A stretch of 24,795 nucleotides of DNA, taken from the NCBI GenBank assembly GCA_002413455.1, contig DHXA01000050.1, forward strand, positions 1 to 24,795, in the 5' to 3' direction. A model generated the notes under the pieces. That model saw only the letters and a program-made list of their open reading frames with translations, was not told where the DNA came from and ran no database searches. The stretch is from Rhodanobacter sp. UBA5168. Its GTDB lineage: Bacteria > Pseudomonadota > Gammaproteobacteria > Xanthomonadales > Rhodanobacteraceae. Below, one piece after another: positions 7,142 to 15,462 of this stretch; the first letter of the stretch is position 1, and the number at the start of each line of letters is the position of its first letter. The translations under genes and the position numbers were made by a program.

Positions 7142-10042
7142 ATGAGCGCTACACCGACGATCCGTTCATCCCAGTCTCCTCCGGTGGCTCGGGATCCTGC
7201 GGCCCTGCGCGAAGCGGTCGAGCGGCTGTTCGAGGCCCCGGACGCCGCCAGCGTGATGGAAATCTGCGAGCTCATGCTGGTCAATTTCGGCATCCAGGGC
7301 CGACTTCGCTGGCGCCGCCTGGACGAGCAAGCCGGGCATGCCGATGGGCAACTCGATCTGGCCGAGGATCCCCAGGGTCCGCGCACGCTGACGCTGGAAT
7401 GGGCCGACCTGCCTCCAGCGGAGATCGTGCACGATCGGCTGCATTGGCTGGGTCGGCTGGCCGATACGCGTCTGCGCCAACTGGCCGAAACCAGTCGGCT
7501 CTACGAAGCCATCTCCCGCCTGGCCCTGGCCGAGCGTCTGCAGCGTGCGCTGTATGCGATCGCCGAACAGGCCGGCGCCGAACACGACATGCCCGAGATG
7601 ATGCGCTCGCTGCATGCCATCGTCAGCAGCCTGATGTATGCAGAGAATTTCTACATCGTGCTGTACGACGCGGTCACCGATACCGTCCGCTTTCCGTATT
7701 ACGTCGACGTCGCCGATACCGATCCGCCTTCGCCGGACCAAGGCGTGCCGTTGCACGACATGCTGCACAGCCTGACCTGGACCCTGTTGCAGGAAGGCCG
7801 GCCGCTGATGGGTTCGATCGAGGAGTTGAAGCAGCAGTTCGGCGACCATTTTGTGCCGATCGGCCCGACTTGCGAACACTGGCTCGGCGTACCGCTGTTG
7901 CGCGGCGATCGCGTGGTCGGCGGCATCGTGATGCAGAGCTACCGCGCCGACACGCATTACTCGCGTCATGACCTGGAGTTGCTGAGCTACGTGGCCCAGC
8001 ACGTGCAGACTGCACTGGAACGACGCGAAGCGCATATCGAACTGGGCCGCCGGGTGACCGATCGCACTGCGGCGCTGCGCGAGGCCAATCGCGTGCTGCG
8101 CCAGCAAGTACTGCAGCGCCAGCGTGGCGAACGCCTGCAGGCGGCGTTGTTCCGTATCGCCGAACTGGCGAATACCTCGGAAAGCCTGGAAAAATTCTAC
8201 GCGGCCATGCACCAGGTGATCAGCGGCCTGCTCTACGCCCGCAACTTCTATATCGCGCTGGTCGACGAAGAAAGCGGCCTCCTGACCTTTCCCTATTCGG
8301 TCGATGACGTCGACAGTGTGCGTCCACCACGGGCGCACGGGCGCGGCGTCACCGAGTACGTGCTGCGCCATGCCAAACCGCTGCTGGCCGACATGCAAGC
8401 CATCGACCGTCTCATTGAAAACGGCGAGATCAGCCACTTCGGTTCACGTTCGGTGTGCTGGCTCGGGGTGCCGTTGATCTGGGGCGGCAAGGCGCTGGGT
8501 GTGCTTGCGCTGCAAAGCTACTCGCCCGAGCACACCTACAACGAGCGCGACCAGGAATTACTGACCTTCGTCAGTTATCACATCGCCAATGCACTGCAGC
8601 GCAAGCAGGCGGCGTCATCGCTGAAGCAGGCCTATGCCGGGCTGGAACGTCGCGTCACCGAGCGCACCCGCGCGCTGGCGCTGGCCAACCGCGATCTGCG
8701 TGAACAGATCGCCGAGCGCGAGCGTGTCGAGCGGCGGCTGAAGTATGAAACCCTGCACGACTCGCTGACCGGCCTGCCCAACCGCACCTTGCTGTTGCAG
8801 CGACTGGAGCAGGCGATGCAGCGCTACGTCGCGAACCCGAACGAGCAGTTTGCGGTGTTGTTCATCGACCTGGACCGGTTCAAGGTGATCAACGACTCGG
8901 TCGGCCACCTGGTCGGCGACGACCTGCTGTTCCAGGTCGGCGGCCGCATCCGTGCCTGCCTCAAGACACGCGACGTGGTTGCGCGTCTGGGCGGCGATGA
9001 ATTCGCGGTGCTGCTGGAGGGCATTGTCGAAACCGGCAAGGCCACGCTGATTGCCGAACGCATCATCAGCGAACTGCAGACGCCGTTCCGGCTCGGCACC
9101 AAGGAGATCTTCACGTCGGCGTCGATCGGCATCGCGCTGTCCAGCCCGCATTACCGCCAGCCAGAGGAGCTGCTGCGCGACGCCGATGCCGCGATGTACA
9201 ACGCAAAGGATGGCGGACGCCATCGCGCCGCGATGTTCGACGATCGTCTGCGCCGCGAGGCGCTGTCGCTGCTGGACATGGAGAGCGACCTGCGCCACGC
9301 GCTCAGCCGCAATGAGTTCGAACCGTTCTATCAGCCAATCGTCGAGCTTGCCGACGGCCGTATCACGGGCTACGAGGCACTGCTGCGCTGGCACCATCCC
9401 GAGCGCGGCTTGCTGCCACCCCATGATTTCCTGCTGATCGCCGAAGAGTGCGGCTGCGCCGAAGCGATCGACTGGCAAATCTTCGAACAGGTCTGCACCC
9501 AGGCGGTGCGACTGATCGGCAACGAGGGCTTCATCAGCATCAATGTGTCGGGGCGGCATTTCCGTTCCGCCGATCTCGACCAGCGCCTGCTGACGTTGTT
9601 CGAGCAGTACGCCGTACCGACGCATTGCATCCGCATCGAGGTCACCGAGCACGCGTTGCTGGAGAACCCGACCCAGGTCAAACAGATGCTGCAGAACCTG
9701 CGCAGCCACGGCGTCGGCATCGCGCTCGACGATTTCGGCACCGGCTACTCCTCGCTGAGCTACCTGCACCAATACCCGTTCGAGACCTTGAAGATCGATC
9801 GCTCCTTCATCACCGAGCTGCCGCCCGGCGACGAAGAGACCCAGGGGCTGGCGCTGGTGCGCGCCATCCAGGTGCTGGCCGATTCACTGCAGATGAAAGT
9901 GATCGCCGAGGGCATCGAGGATGAGTCGCAGAGGCAGGCCCTGTTGGGCGTCGGCTGCCGCTACGGCCAAGGGTTCCTGTTCGCCACGCCGCAGCCTGCG
10001 GCGACCTGGCTGAATGCGACCAAGCCGCTGCTGCTGGCCTGA
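7142..10042 (+). CDS. GAF-GAF-GGDEF-EAL cyclic-di-GMP signalling protein
   Basis: A 966-residue cytoplasmic protein with no transmembrane helices. After a poorly conserved N-terminal sensor-like part come GAF 1 (about 133-300) and GAF 2 (about 331-495), each followed by a helical linker containing R-R-V-T-[DE]-R-T. The diguanylate cyclase domain has intact GGDEF at 617-621. The phosphodiesterase domain has intact E745-A-L in GYEALLRW, the DDFGTGYSS motif from 863, and E923 in AEGIED. Both activities are therefore possible: making c-di-GMP from GTP and breaking it down to pGpG. The inhibitory RxxD site before GGDEF reads K608-T-R-D, so feedback control may be weak. The GAF ligands are unknown. 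No clear Shine-Dalgarno precedes the ATG. It converges on hslO across 42 bases. Confidence 0.95.
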   Translation: MSATPTIRSSQSPPVARDPAALREAVERLFEAPDAASVMEICELMLVNFGIQGRLRWRRLDEQAGHADGQLDLAEDPQGPRTLTLEWADLPPAEIVHDRLHWLGRLADTRLRQLAETSRLYEAISRLALAERLQRALYAIAEQAGAEHDMPEMMRSLHAIVSSLMYAENFYIVLYDAVTDTVRFPYYVDVADTDPPSPDQGVPLHDMLHSLTWTLLQEGRPLMGSIEELKQQFGDHFVPIGPTCEHWLGVPLLRGDRVVGGIVMQSYRADTHYSRHDLELLSYVAQHVQTALERREAHIELGRRVTDRTAALREANRVLRQQVLQRQRGERLQAALFRIAELANTSESLEKFYAAMHQVISGLLYARNFYIALVDEESGLLTFPYSVDDVDSVRPPRAHGRGVTEYVLRHAKPLLADMQAIDRLIENGEISHFGSRSVCWLGVPLIWGGKALGVLALQSYSPEHTYNERDQELLTFVSYHIANALQRKQAASSLKQAYAGLERRVTERTRALALANRDLREQIAERERVERRLKYETLHDSLTGLPNRTLLLQRLEQAMQRYVANPNEQFAVLFIDLDRFKVINDSVGHLVGDDLLFQVGGRIRACLKTRDVVARLGGDEFAVLLEGIVETGKATLIAERIISELQTPFRLGTKEIFTSASIGIALSSPHYRQPEELLRDADAAMYNAKDGGRHRAAMFDDRLRREALSLLDMESDLRHALSRNEFEPFYQPIVELADGRITGYEALLRWHHPERGLLPPHDFLLIAEECGCAEAIDWQIFEQVCTQAVRLIGNEGFISINVSGRHFRSADLDQRLLTLFEQYAVPTHCIRIEVTEHALLENPTQVKQMLQNLRSHGVGIALDDFGTGYSSLSYLHQYPFETLKIDRSFITELPPGDEETQGLALVRAIQVLADSLQMKVIAEGIEDESQRQALLGVGCRYGQGFLFATPQPAATWLNATKPLLLA

Positions 10043-10084
10043 ACCGAAACCAGGGGCACCGATCTCCCGATTCAGCGCAGCGGG

Positions 10085-10984
10085 TCACTGCTCCATATCG
10101 GGCGTTCCCAGGGTCGCGCTGTCGCTGAGCAGATGCTCGGCGTCGATGCGATCAAAGTGGTAGCGCTGCGCACAGAATTCGCAGATCACCTCGATTTCGC
10201 CACCACGCGCCGTCAGCGTCGCCTCCACCTCGTCCCGCCCCAGCGAGCGCAGCATCGCCGTCACACGCTCGCGGCCGCAGCTGCAACCGAAGGCCAGCGG
10301 GCGTGGTTCGAACAGGCGCACCGACTCCTCGTGGTAGAGCCGGTACAACAATGGCTCCGGCGCCGTATCCAGCAGCTCTTCGGCGCCCAGCGTGGCAGTC
10401 AGGTGCACGATCCGGTTCCACGCTTCGTCATCCAGCGCCGCATCGCGACCGCCCTCGTCTGGCATCTTCTGCAACATCAGGCCAACGGCGTGCCCGGCAT
10501 CGGCAGCCAGCAGGATGCGTGCCGGCAATTGTTCGGACTGCACGAAGTAATTTTCCAGCGACTCGGCCAGCCCGGCGTGCTGCAGGTCGACCAGCCCCTG
10601 ATAACGCTGGCCCCGATCCACGTTGCCAATGGTGATCGCCATGATCGCATCAGGCAGTGCGTCCAGCGCCAGCGGCGCGGGCAAGGGTTCATGCCAGCGG
10701 GCCAGTCCGCGCACGCGGCCCTGGTCGTTGCACTCGGCAAACAGCAGGCGCAGCGCACCTGAACTCTTCAATTCGATCGACAACGCGCCGTCGAGCTTGA
10801 TATTGCCCGTCAGTAACGCACTGGCCGCCAGCGCCTCGCCCAACAACGCATGCAAAGCCGGCGGATAGTCGGCGCGGCCGGCCACGTCGCGCCACGACGG
10901 GCCAAGCCGCACCAGGGTGCCGCGCACGCCGGCGTGCTCCAGCAGGAAGCCGTGCAATACATCTTCGACAGGCAGGTTTTCCAA
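10085..10984 (-). CDS. hslO: Hsp33 redox-regulated chaperone
   Basis: A 299-residue Hsp33, a cytoplasmic holdase activated by oxidation. The zinc-binding redox switch is intact in the C-terminal part: C234-S-C236 and C268-E-F-C271. The N-terminal substrate-binding fold is recognisable (FLLEHAGVRGTLVRLG, LLGEALAASALLTGNIK, GVDR-type NVDRGQRYQGLV). An ATG exists at 11083 but the extra 33 residues (MTVRAGRHRSIRG...) are not part of the family and would overlap mtgA. TTG at 10984, eight bases after AAGAG, gives LENLPVEDVLHGFLLEHAG, the expected length and start, so TTG is preferred. It diverges from mtgA across 98 bases. Confidence 0.93.
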   Translation of the reverse strand: MENLPVEDVLHGFLLEHAGVRGTLVRLGPSWRDVAGRADYPPALHALLGEALAASALLTGNIKLDGALSIELKSSGALRLLFAECNDQGRVRGLARWHEPLPAPLALDALPDAIMAITIGNVDRGQRYQGLVDLQHAGLAESLENYFVQSEQLPARILLAADAGHAVGLMLQKMPDEGGRDAALDDEAWNRIVHLTATLGAEELLDTAPEPLLYRLYHEESVRLFEPRPLAFGCSCGRERVTAMLRSLGRDEVEATLTARGGEIEVICEFCAQRYHFDRIDAEHLLSDSATLGTPDMEQ

Positions 10985-11082
10985 AATGGATACTCTTGAT
11001 CGGGTCAGTCGCTTCAAATGGGGGCGCCGTGGCGGCGGGACAACGCCCCTTATACTGCGGTGTCTTCCTGCGCGCACCGTCA

Positions 11083-11823
11083 ATGCTCCCTTTGTCTCGT
11101 CACCCCATCCTGCCCCGCCTGTTGCGTTCGCTGGCCATCCTCATGCTGGCCTGGCTCGCGTTGAGCTGGCTGGTGGTGCTGGTGCTGCGTTTCGTGCCGC
11201 CATGGACATCAGCAGTGATGCTGGAGCGCCAGCTGGGCGCCTGGGTTCGCGGCGAAAAGGATTTCCGGCTGCACCAGCACTGGGTGCCGTGGGCGCAGGT
11301 GTCGCGCTGGGTGCCATTGGCGATGGTGGCCGGCGAGGACCAGAAATTTCCCTACCATCACGGCTTCGACTTCGACTCCATCCACGATGCGATGGATGCG
11401 GCCGACGATGGCAAGCGCCTGCGTGGTGCCAGCACGATCAGTCAGCAGGTTGCCAAGAACCTGTTCCTGTGGAATGGCCGCAGCTTTGTGCGCAAGGGGC
11501 TGGAAGCCTATTTCACCCTGCTGATCGAGCTCACCTGGCCGAAGCAGCGCATCCTCGAGGTGTACGTGAACATCGCCGAGCTGGGCGATGGCATCTATGG
11601 GGTGGGCGCGGCCAGCGGGTCGTATTTTCACACCGCCCCGGCCCAGCTCGGTCCGGCGCAGGCCGCCCGCCTCGCCGCCGTGCTGCCCAGCCCGCGGCGA
11701 CTGCACGTGGATCGTCCCAGCGCGTATGTGGAACGTCGCGCCAACTGGATCCAGCAGCAGATGAATCAGCTCGGCGGTCCGGGTTACATCGAAGGCCGCG
11801 TGCCGCCACGACCTCGGCGCTGA
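11083..11823 (+). CDS. mtgA: Monofunctional biosynthetic peptidoglycan transglycosylase
   Basis: A 246-residue inner-membrane glycosyltransferase of family GT51. It polymerises lipid II into glycan strands in the periplasm, without a transpeptidase domain. One transmembrane helix is seen at about residues 17-40 (SLAILMLAWLALSWLVVLVL). Catalytic motifs follow: GEDQKFPYHHGFD with catalytic Glu85, GASTISQQVAKNLFLW, and ILEVYVNIAELGDGIYG. ATG 11083 gives a normal MtgA length; the upstream in-frame ATG at 10996 would add 29 non-homologous residues. A TATACT box lies at 11051-11056, so the leader is short, and there is no obvious Shine-Dalgarno. It is divergent from hslO. Confidence 0.95.
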   Translation: MLPLSRHPILPRLLRSLAILMLAWLALSWLVVLVLRFVPPWTSAVMLERQLGAWVRGEKDFRLHQHWVPWAQVSRWVPLAMVAGEDQKFPYHHGFDFDSIHDAMDAADDGKRLRGASTISQQVAKNLFLWNGRSFVRKGLEAYFTLLIELTWPKQRILEVYVNIAELGDGIYGVGAASGSYFHTAPAQLGPAQAARLAAVLPSPRRLHVDRPSAYVERRANWIQQQMNQLGGPGYIEGRVPPRPRR

Positions 11824-11913
11824 ACGCTGCTTCACGACTTGGCTACACGCCAGTCCGGCAGCGGCGCTAAACTCGTTTCAGACGGCCCGCCCGGGCCAGT
11901 GGGAGACCCAAGC

Positions 11914-12342
11914 ATGAGTCAGGTCAAGCATCTGCTGGAAAGCAAGGGCAGCAAAGTCTTCGCCATCGCACCCGATGCGCCGGTACTCGAAGCGATCAAG
12001 CATATGGCCGAACACCGCGTCGGCGCGCTGCTGGTGATGCGCGGCGACCAGCTGATCGGCGTGGTGTCGGAACGCGACTATGCGCGCAAGGTAATCCTGC
12101 AGGGTCGCTCCTCGTCGCAAACCGCCGTGTCCGACATCATGAGCAGTACGCCGCTCACCGTCAGCCCGGATACCGACGTGTTCGACTGCATGCGCCTGTG
12201 CACCGACAGTCGCATCCGGCATCTGCCCGTGGTGGACGGCCAGAGCGTGGTCGGGGTGATCTCGATCGGCGATCTGGTCAAGGCGGTGATCGACGCGCAG
12301 GCCGAAGAGATCGAGCATCTGCAGCGCTATATCACCAGTTAG
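11914..12342 (+). CDS. CBS-domain pair protein
   Basis: A 142-residue stand-alone protein made of two CBS motifs forming one Bateman module. CBS 1 runs from about residue 8 (VFAIAPDAPVLEAIKHMAEHRVGALLV...GVVSERDYARKV) and CBS 2 from about 77 (TVSPDTDVFDCMRLCTDSRIRHLPVVD...GVISIGDLVKAVI). Such modules bind adenine nucleotides or SAM and usually regulate a partner, which cannot be identified here. The start at 11914 is supported by GGGAGA 7 bases upstream. It lies 90 bases after mtgA on the same strand; a short GGCCC/GGGCC stem at 11883-11896 lies between. It converges on the transporter gene with 38 bases between the stops and no clear terminator. Confidence 0.92.
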   Translation: MSQVKHLLESKGSKVFAIAPDAPVLEAIKHMAEHRVGALLVMRGDQLIGVVSERDYARKVILQGRSSSQTAVSDIMSSTPLTVSPDTDVFDCMRLCTDSRIRHLPVVDGQSVVGVISIGDLVKAVIDAQAEEIEHLQRYITS

Positions 12343-12380
12343 GCCGGGAATCGGGACTCGGTGAAACGCAGCCCCCAGAT

Positions 12381-13724
12381 TCAAACCGGCGGCGTTCCGC
12401 CATCGTCGAGCCGCACATGCTCGTCAGGCGCCAGGTCGGGTGACCAACCGGCACGTCGGGACACTATCGCCGCCAGCGCGGCGACGCCGGCACCCAGCAG
12501 GGCCAGTCCGCCGATACCCCAGCCCAGCATGCGCAGACCGCTCACGGCACTGGTCACCACCACGTCGCCAAATCGCCATACCGCGGTCTCGACGAAATTC
12601 TTGCCTTTGTAGCGCGTCTCGCGTGGCACCCGTGTGTACAGCGCATCCACCGCCGGTTTGGTCATGCCGTAGGCGAAGCCGCGCGTGATCACCAGCATCA
12701 CCGCCAGCAGCGGCACGCTGTAGCCGAAGAACAGGAGGCTGCCTCCACCGATCAACGCCACTCCGGCCAGCAAGGCCAGATTCACCAGCGATGGCAAGAC
12801 CAGTCCCCAGCCGGCGCCGCGACGCACCAGCAACCACGGCGTCACGCTCAGCTGCAGTGCCGCGCCGAGCAGGTTGGTGGCCAGATCGAGATCGTTGTAG
12901 AACAACGTGCGCGCGACCGTGCTGGTGAAATGCGCCTTGGCGTAATCGGCCACCAGCGCATAGGCCAACGTGCCGATGCCGTCGCCGAACAACATCAGCA
13001 AAGCCATGTAACGCAGGAACGGACGCGACCACAACTCCCTGATGCCGGCCCACAGCGAGCCGCCAATCGCCTCATCGGCACGGCTGCCCGCTTGTCGATC
13101 GCGCTGCGTGGAAAGCTGCAGCAACAGCATCATCGAAAAGCTCAATGCCAGCGCCGAGACCAGCAACAGCGGCGCCACGCCGATCAACTGCACCAGAAGC
13201 TTGGTCACCAGCGGGCCGAAGATCGCGCCAGCCATGCCACCGAGCGCGATCAGCGAAAATACCCGCCGTGCCTGATCGCTGGAGAAGATGTCCGCCATGA
13301 AGCTCCAGAACAGCGACACCACGAACAGGTTGAACACGCTGGCCCAGACGAAAAACACCACACCCAGCTCGCGCGCGCCGATGCGATCCTGCGCCATGAA
13401 CGCAGGCACGAACGCGAGCAGGCACAAAATGAAGAAGCTGTAGCTCCAGCCAAGCAATTGCCTGCGTCGGAAGCGCGCCACCAGCATGCCGAACACCGGC
13501 GTCAACAGCAGCATCACCACAAACACCGCGCCGTAGAACAGCGGCAGTGACTGCGAGCCGACCGCACCGCTCAACTGGCCCATGACTGGCCGGATGATGT
13601 AGTACGAAGTCATCACGAAAAAAAACGCCAGCGCGGACAGCATCGGCGCGGCGGCTTGTTGCACAACGGTTTGGCGGGGCAAACTCACAGGCACATCCAG
13701 CGTGGGGCGCGGCAAGACTAGCAT
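12381..13724 (-). CDS. 12-helix MFS-type transporter, resembling the NTP/NDP exchange (Tlc-like) group
   Basis: A 447-residue inner-membrane protein with about 12 hydrophobic helices in two halves. The first helix contains FFFVMTSYYIIRPVMGQL, similar to the YYI-RP motif at the start of bacterial proteins annotated as NTP/NDP exchange or ATP:ADP antiporter relatives; conserved loops include WSFMADIFSSDQARRVF and TRVPRETRYKGKNFVETAVWRFGD. The substrate is unknown, and free-living bacteria carrying such proteins are not known to import ATP. The start is uncertain: ATG 13724 (MLVLPRPTLD) is chosen, with GGTGGA about 9 bases upstream; ATG 13754 and a GTG at residue 13 are alternatives. It diverges from the GMC oxidoreductase by 35 bases. 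Confidence 0.85.
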   Translation of the reverse strand: MLVLPRPTLDVPVSLPRQTVVQQAAAPMLSALAFFFVMTSYYIIRPVMGQLSGAVGSQSLPLFYGAVFVVMLLLTPVFGMLVARFRRRQLLGWSYSFFILCLLAFVPAFMAQDRIGARELGVVFFVWASVFNLFVVSLFWSFMADIFSSDQARRVFSLIALGGMAGAIFGPLVTKLLVQLIGVAPLLLVSALALSFSMMLLLQLSTQRDRQAGSRADEAIGGSLWAGIRELWSRPFLRYMALLMLFGDGIGTLAYALVADYAKAHFTSTVARTLFYNDLDLATNLLGAALQLSVTPWLLVRRGAGWGLVLPSLVNLALLAGVALIGGGSLLFFGYSVPLLAVMLVITRGFAYGMTKPAVDALYTRVPRETRYKGKNFVETAVWRFGDVVVTSAVSGLRMLGWGIGGLALLGAGVAALAAIVSRRAGWSPDLAPDEHVRLDDGGTPPV

Positions 13725-13759
13725 GCGGTCATATCCACCCCGTCGGGAGCGCAAAACCC

Positions 13760-15349
13760 TTGAGCCATTACGATTACATCATCGTCGGTGCCGGCTCGGC
13801 CGGCTGCGTGCTGGCCAACCGGCTCAGCGCCGATCCGGCCAAACGCGTGCTGCTGCTGGAGGCCGGCGCGTCCGACTGGAATCCGCTGATCCACATGCCG
13901 GCCGGCATCGCCCGACTGGGCAACAACCGTCGGCTCAACTGGAACTACCACACCGAACCGGAGCCCGCACTCAACCAGCGCCGGTTGTGGTGGCCGCGCG
14001 GCAAGACGCTGGGCGGTTCCAGCTCGATCAATGCGATGTGCTACATCCGCGGTGTGGCAGCCGATTACGACAGCTGGGCGCAGGTGTGCGGCGATCCACG
14101 CTGGTCATGGCAGCAGGTATTGCCATGGTTCCTGCGCAGCGAGGACAACAGCCGCGGCACCAGCACCCTGCATGCCGCGGGTGGTCCGCTCGGCGTTTCC
14201 GACCTGCGCCATCACAACGTGCTGTCGGCGACCTTGATCGATGCGGCCACGAGCGCCGGCTACACGCACAACGGCGATTTCAACGGCGCCCAGCAGGCCG
14301 GCTTCGGGCTGTATCAGGTCACCCAACGCAACGGCGCGCGTTGCTCCACCGCGACGGCCTTCCTGAAGCCGGTACGCCAGCGCGGGAACCTGCATGTGCG
14401 CACGCATGCACTGGTCGAGCGCGTGCTGCTCGACCACGGCCGCGCGGTGGGCGTGCAGTTGCGCCACGGCCGGCACGCGACGGAACGCATCGAAGCGGGC
14501 GAGGTGATTCTTGCCGCCGGCACGATCAACACACCGCAACTGCTGATGCTGTCCGGCCTCGGCCCGGCCGATCATCTGCGCGAACACGGCATCGCCGTGC
14601 TCGCCGACCTGCCCGACGTCGGCAGTAACCTGCAGGATCATCTGGACATCAGCACGCTGGATGGCAGCACGCAGAAAATCACCTACGACCATCTCAACGA
14701 ACTGGGCACTGGCCTGCGCTGGTTGCGCCATCGCGACGGCCCGGGCAGTTCCAATATCGCCGAGGCCGGCGGCTTCGTGCGCAGCCGTCTGGCCGATGAC
14801 GAACGCTGCGACCTGCAGTTCCACTTCATACCCGCTCTGCTCGACGATCACGGCCGCCATCGCCTGCCCGGCTACGGTTACACCATGCACGCCTGTTATC
14901 TGCGCCCGCGCAGCCGTGGTCGTTTGCGTCTGCACTCGGCCGACCCGGCGCAGCCGATCGCGATCCACGCCAATTACCTGGGCGATCCGGAGGGGCACGA
15001 TCTGCAGCGGATGATCGAGGCGGCGCGGCTGTCGCGCGAAATCTTCGACCAGCCCGCATTCGATGCGTACCGCGGCAAGCCGGTGTTTCCCGAACGCGCA
15101 CTTCGCACCGATGCCGAGTACGCCGACTTCATCCGGCGCAAGACGGAGACGGTCTATCACCCGGTCGGCAGTTGTCGCATGGGCAAGGACGATCGCGCGG
15201 TGGTCGATAGCGAACTGCGCGTGCGTGGCGTACAGGGGCTGCGCGTGGTCGACGCCTCGGTGATGCCGAGCCTGCCCACCGGCAATACCAATGCGCCGAC
15301 GATCATGATTGCCGAGCGGGCCAGCGCGTTGATCCTGGGCGAGGCCTGA
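13760..15349 (+). CDS. GMC-family FAD oxidoreductase (choline/alcohol dehydrogenase-like)
   Basis: A 529-residue flavoprotein. It begins directly with the Rossmann FAD site YDYIIVGAGSAGCVLANRLS, followed by the ADP-binding Glu in LLLEAG. GMC signatures follow: GKTLGGSSSINAMCYIRG near 80-97 and the second signature AAGTINTPQLLMLSG. The catalytic pair is H467 in YHPVGSCRMG and N511 in PTGNTNAP. It would oxidise an alcohol group, passing electrons to FAD; whether the substrate is choline, an aliphatic alcohol or a polyol cannot be read. The start is TTG at 13760, with GGGAG 10 bases upstream, because no in-frame ATG exists before the FAD motif. No BetB-type aldehyde dehydrogenase is next to it, so betA is not assigned. 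Confidence 0.93.
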   Translation: MSHYDYIIVGAGSAGCVLANRLSADPAKRVLLLEAGASDWNPLIHMPAGIARLGNNRRLNWNYHTEPEPALNQRRLWWPRGKTLGGSSSINAMCYIRGVAADYDSWAQVCGDPRWSWQQVLPWFLRSEDNSRGTSTLHAAGGPLGVSDLRHHNVLSATLIDAATSAGYTHNGDFNGAQQAGFGLYQVTQRNGARCSTATAFLKPVRQRGNLHVRTHALVERVLLDHGRAVGVQLRHGRHATERIEAGEVILAAGTINTPQLLMLSGLGPADHLREHGIAVLADLPDVGSNLQDHLDISTLDGSTQKITYDHLNELGTGLRWLRHRDGPGSSNIAEAGGFVRSRLADDERCDLQFHFIPALLDDHGRHRLPGYGYTMHACYLRPRSRGRLRLHSADPAQPIAIHANYLGDPEGHDLQRMIEAARLSREIFDQPAFDAYRGKPVFPERALRTDAEYADFIRRKTETVYHPVGSCRMGKDDRAVVDSELRVRGVQGLRVVDASVMPSLPTGNTNAPTIMIAERASALILGEA

Positions 15350-15376
15350 GCTTCGCGTGGAACGTGAGCCTGTTGT

Positions 15377-15446
15377 GGGAGCGACTTCAGTCGCGATGCT
15401 CTGGTGTTTGAAATGAATCAAAAGCATCGCGACTGAAGTCGCTCCT
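15377..15446. repeat. REP doublet (two inverted REP-like palindromes)
   Basis: GGAGCGACTTCAGTCGCGATGCT (15378-15400, longest run quoted in part elsewhere) is repeated in perfect inverted orientation at 15423-15445, separated by 22 bases. Each copy also contains its own small palindrome GCGACT-TC-AGTCGC. This is the form of REP doublets that are abundant in xanthomonads and pseudomonads. It lies between the convergent GMC and M48 genes, the usual location, and may stop transcription from both sides or stabilise 3' ends. Confidence 0.85.
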
Positions 15447-15462
15447 ACCGGACAGCGCGTTG

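Noticed and set aside
11883..11896. GGCCC-GCCC-GGGCC stem between mtgA and the CBS gene as a terminator
   Set aside because: The stem is only 5 bp, has no T tract and lies next to the Shine-Dalgarno of the CBS gene.
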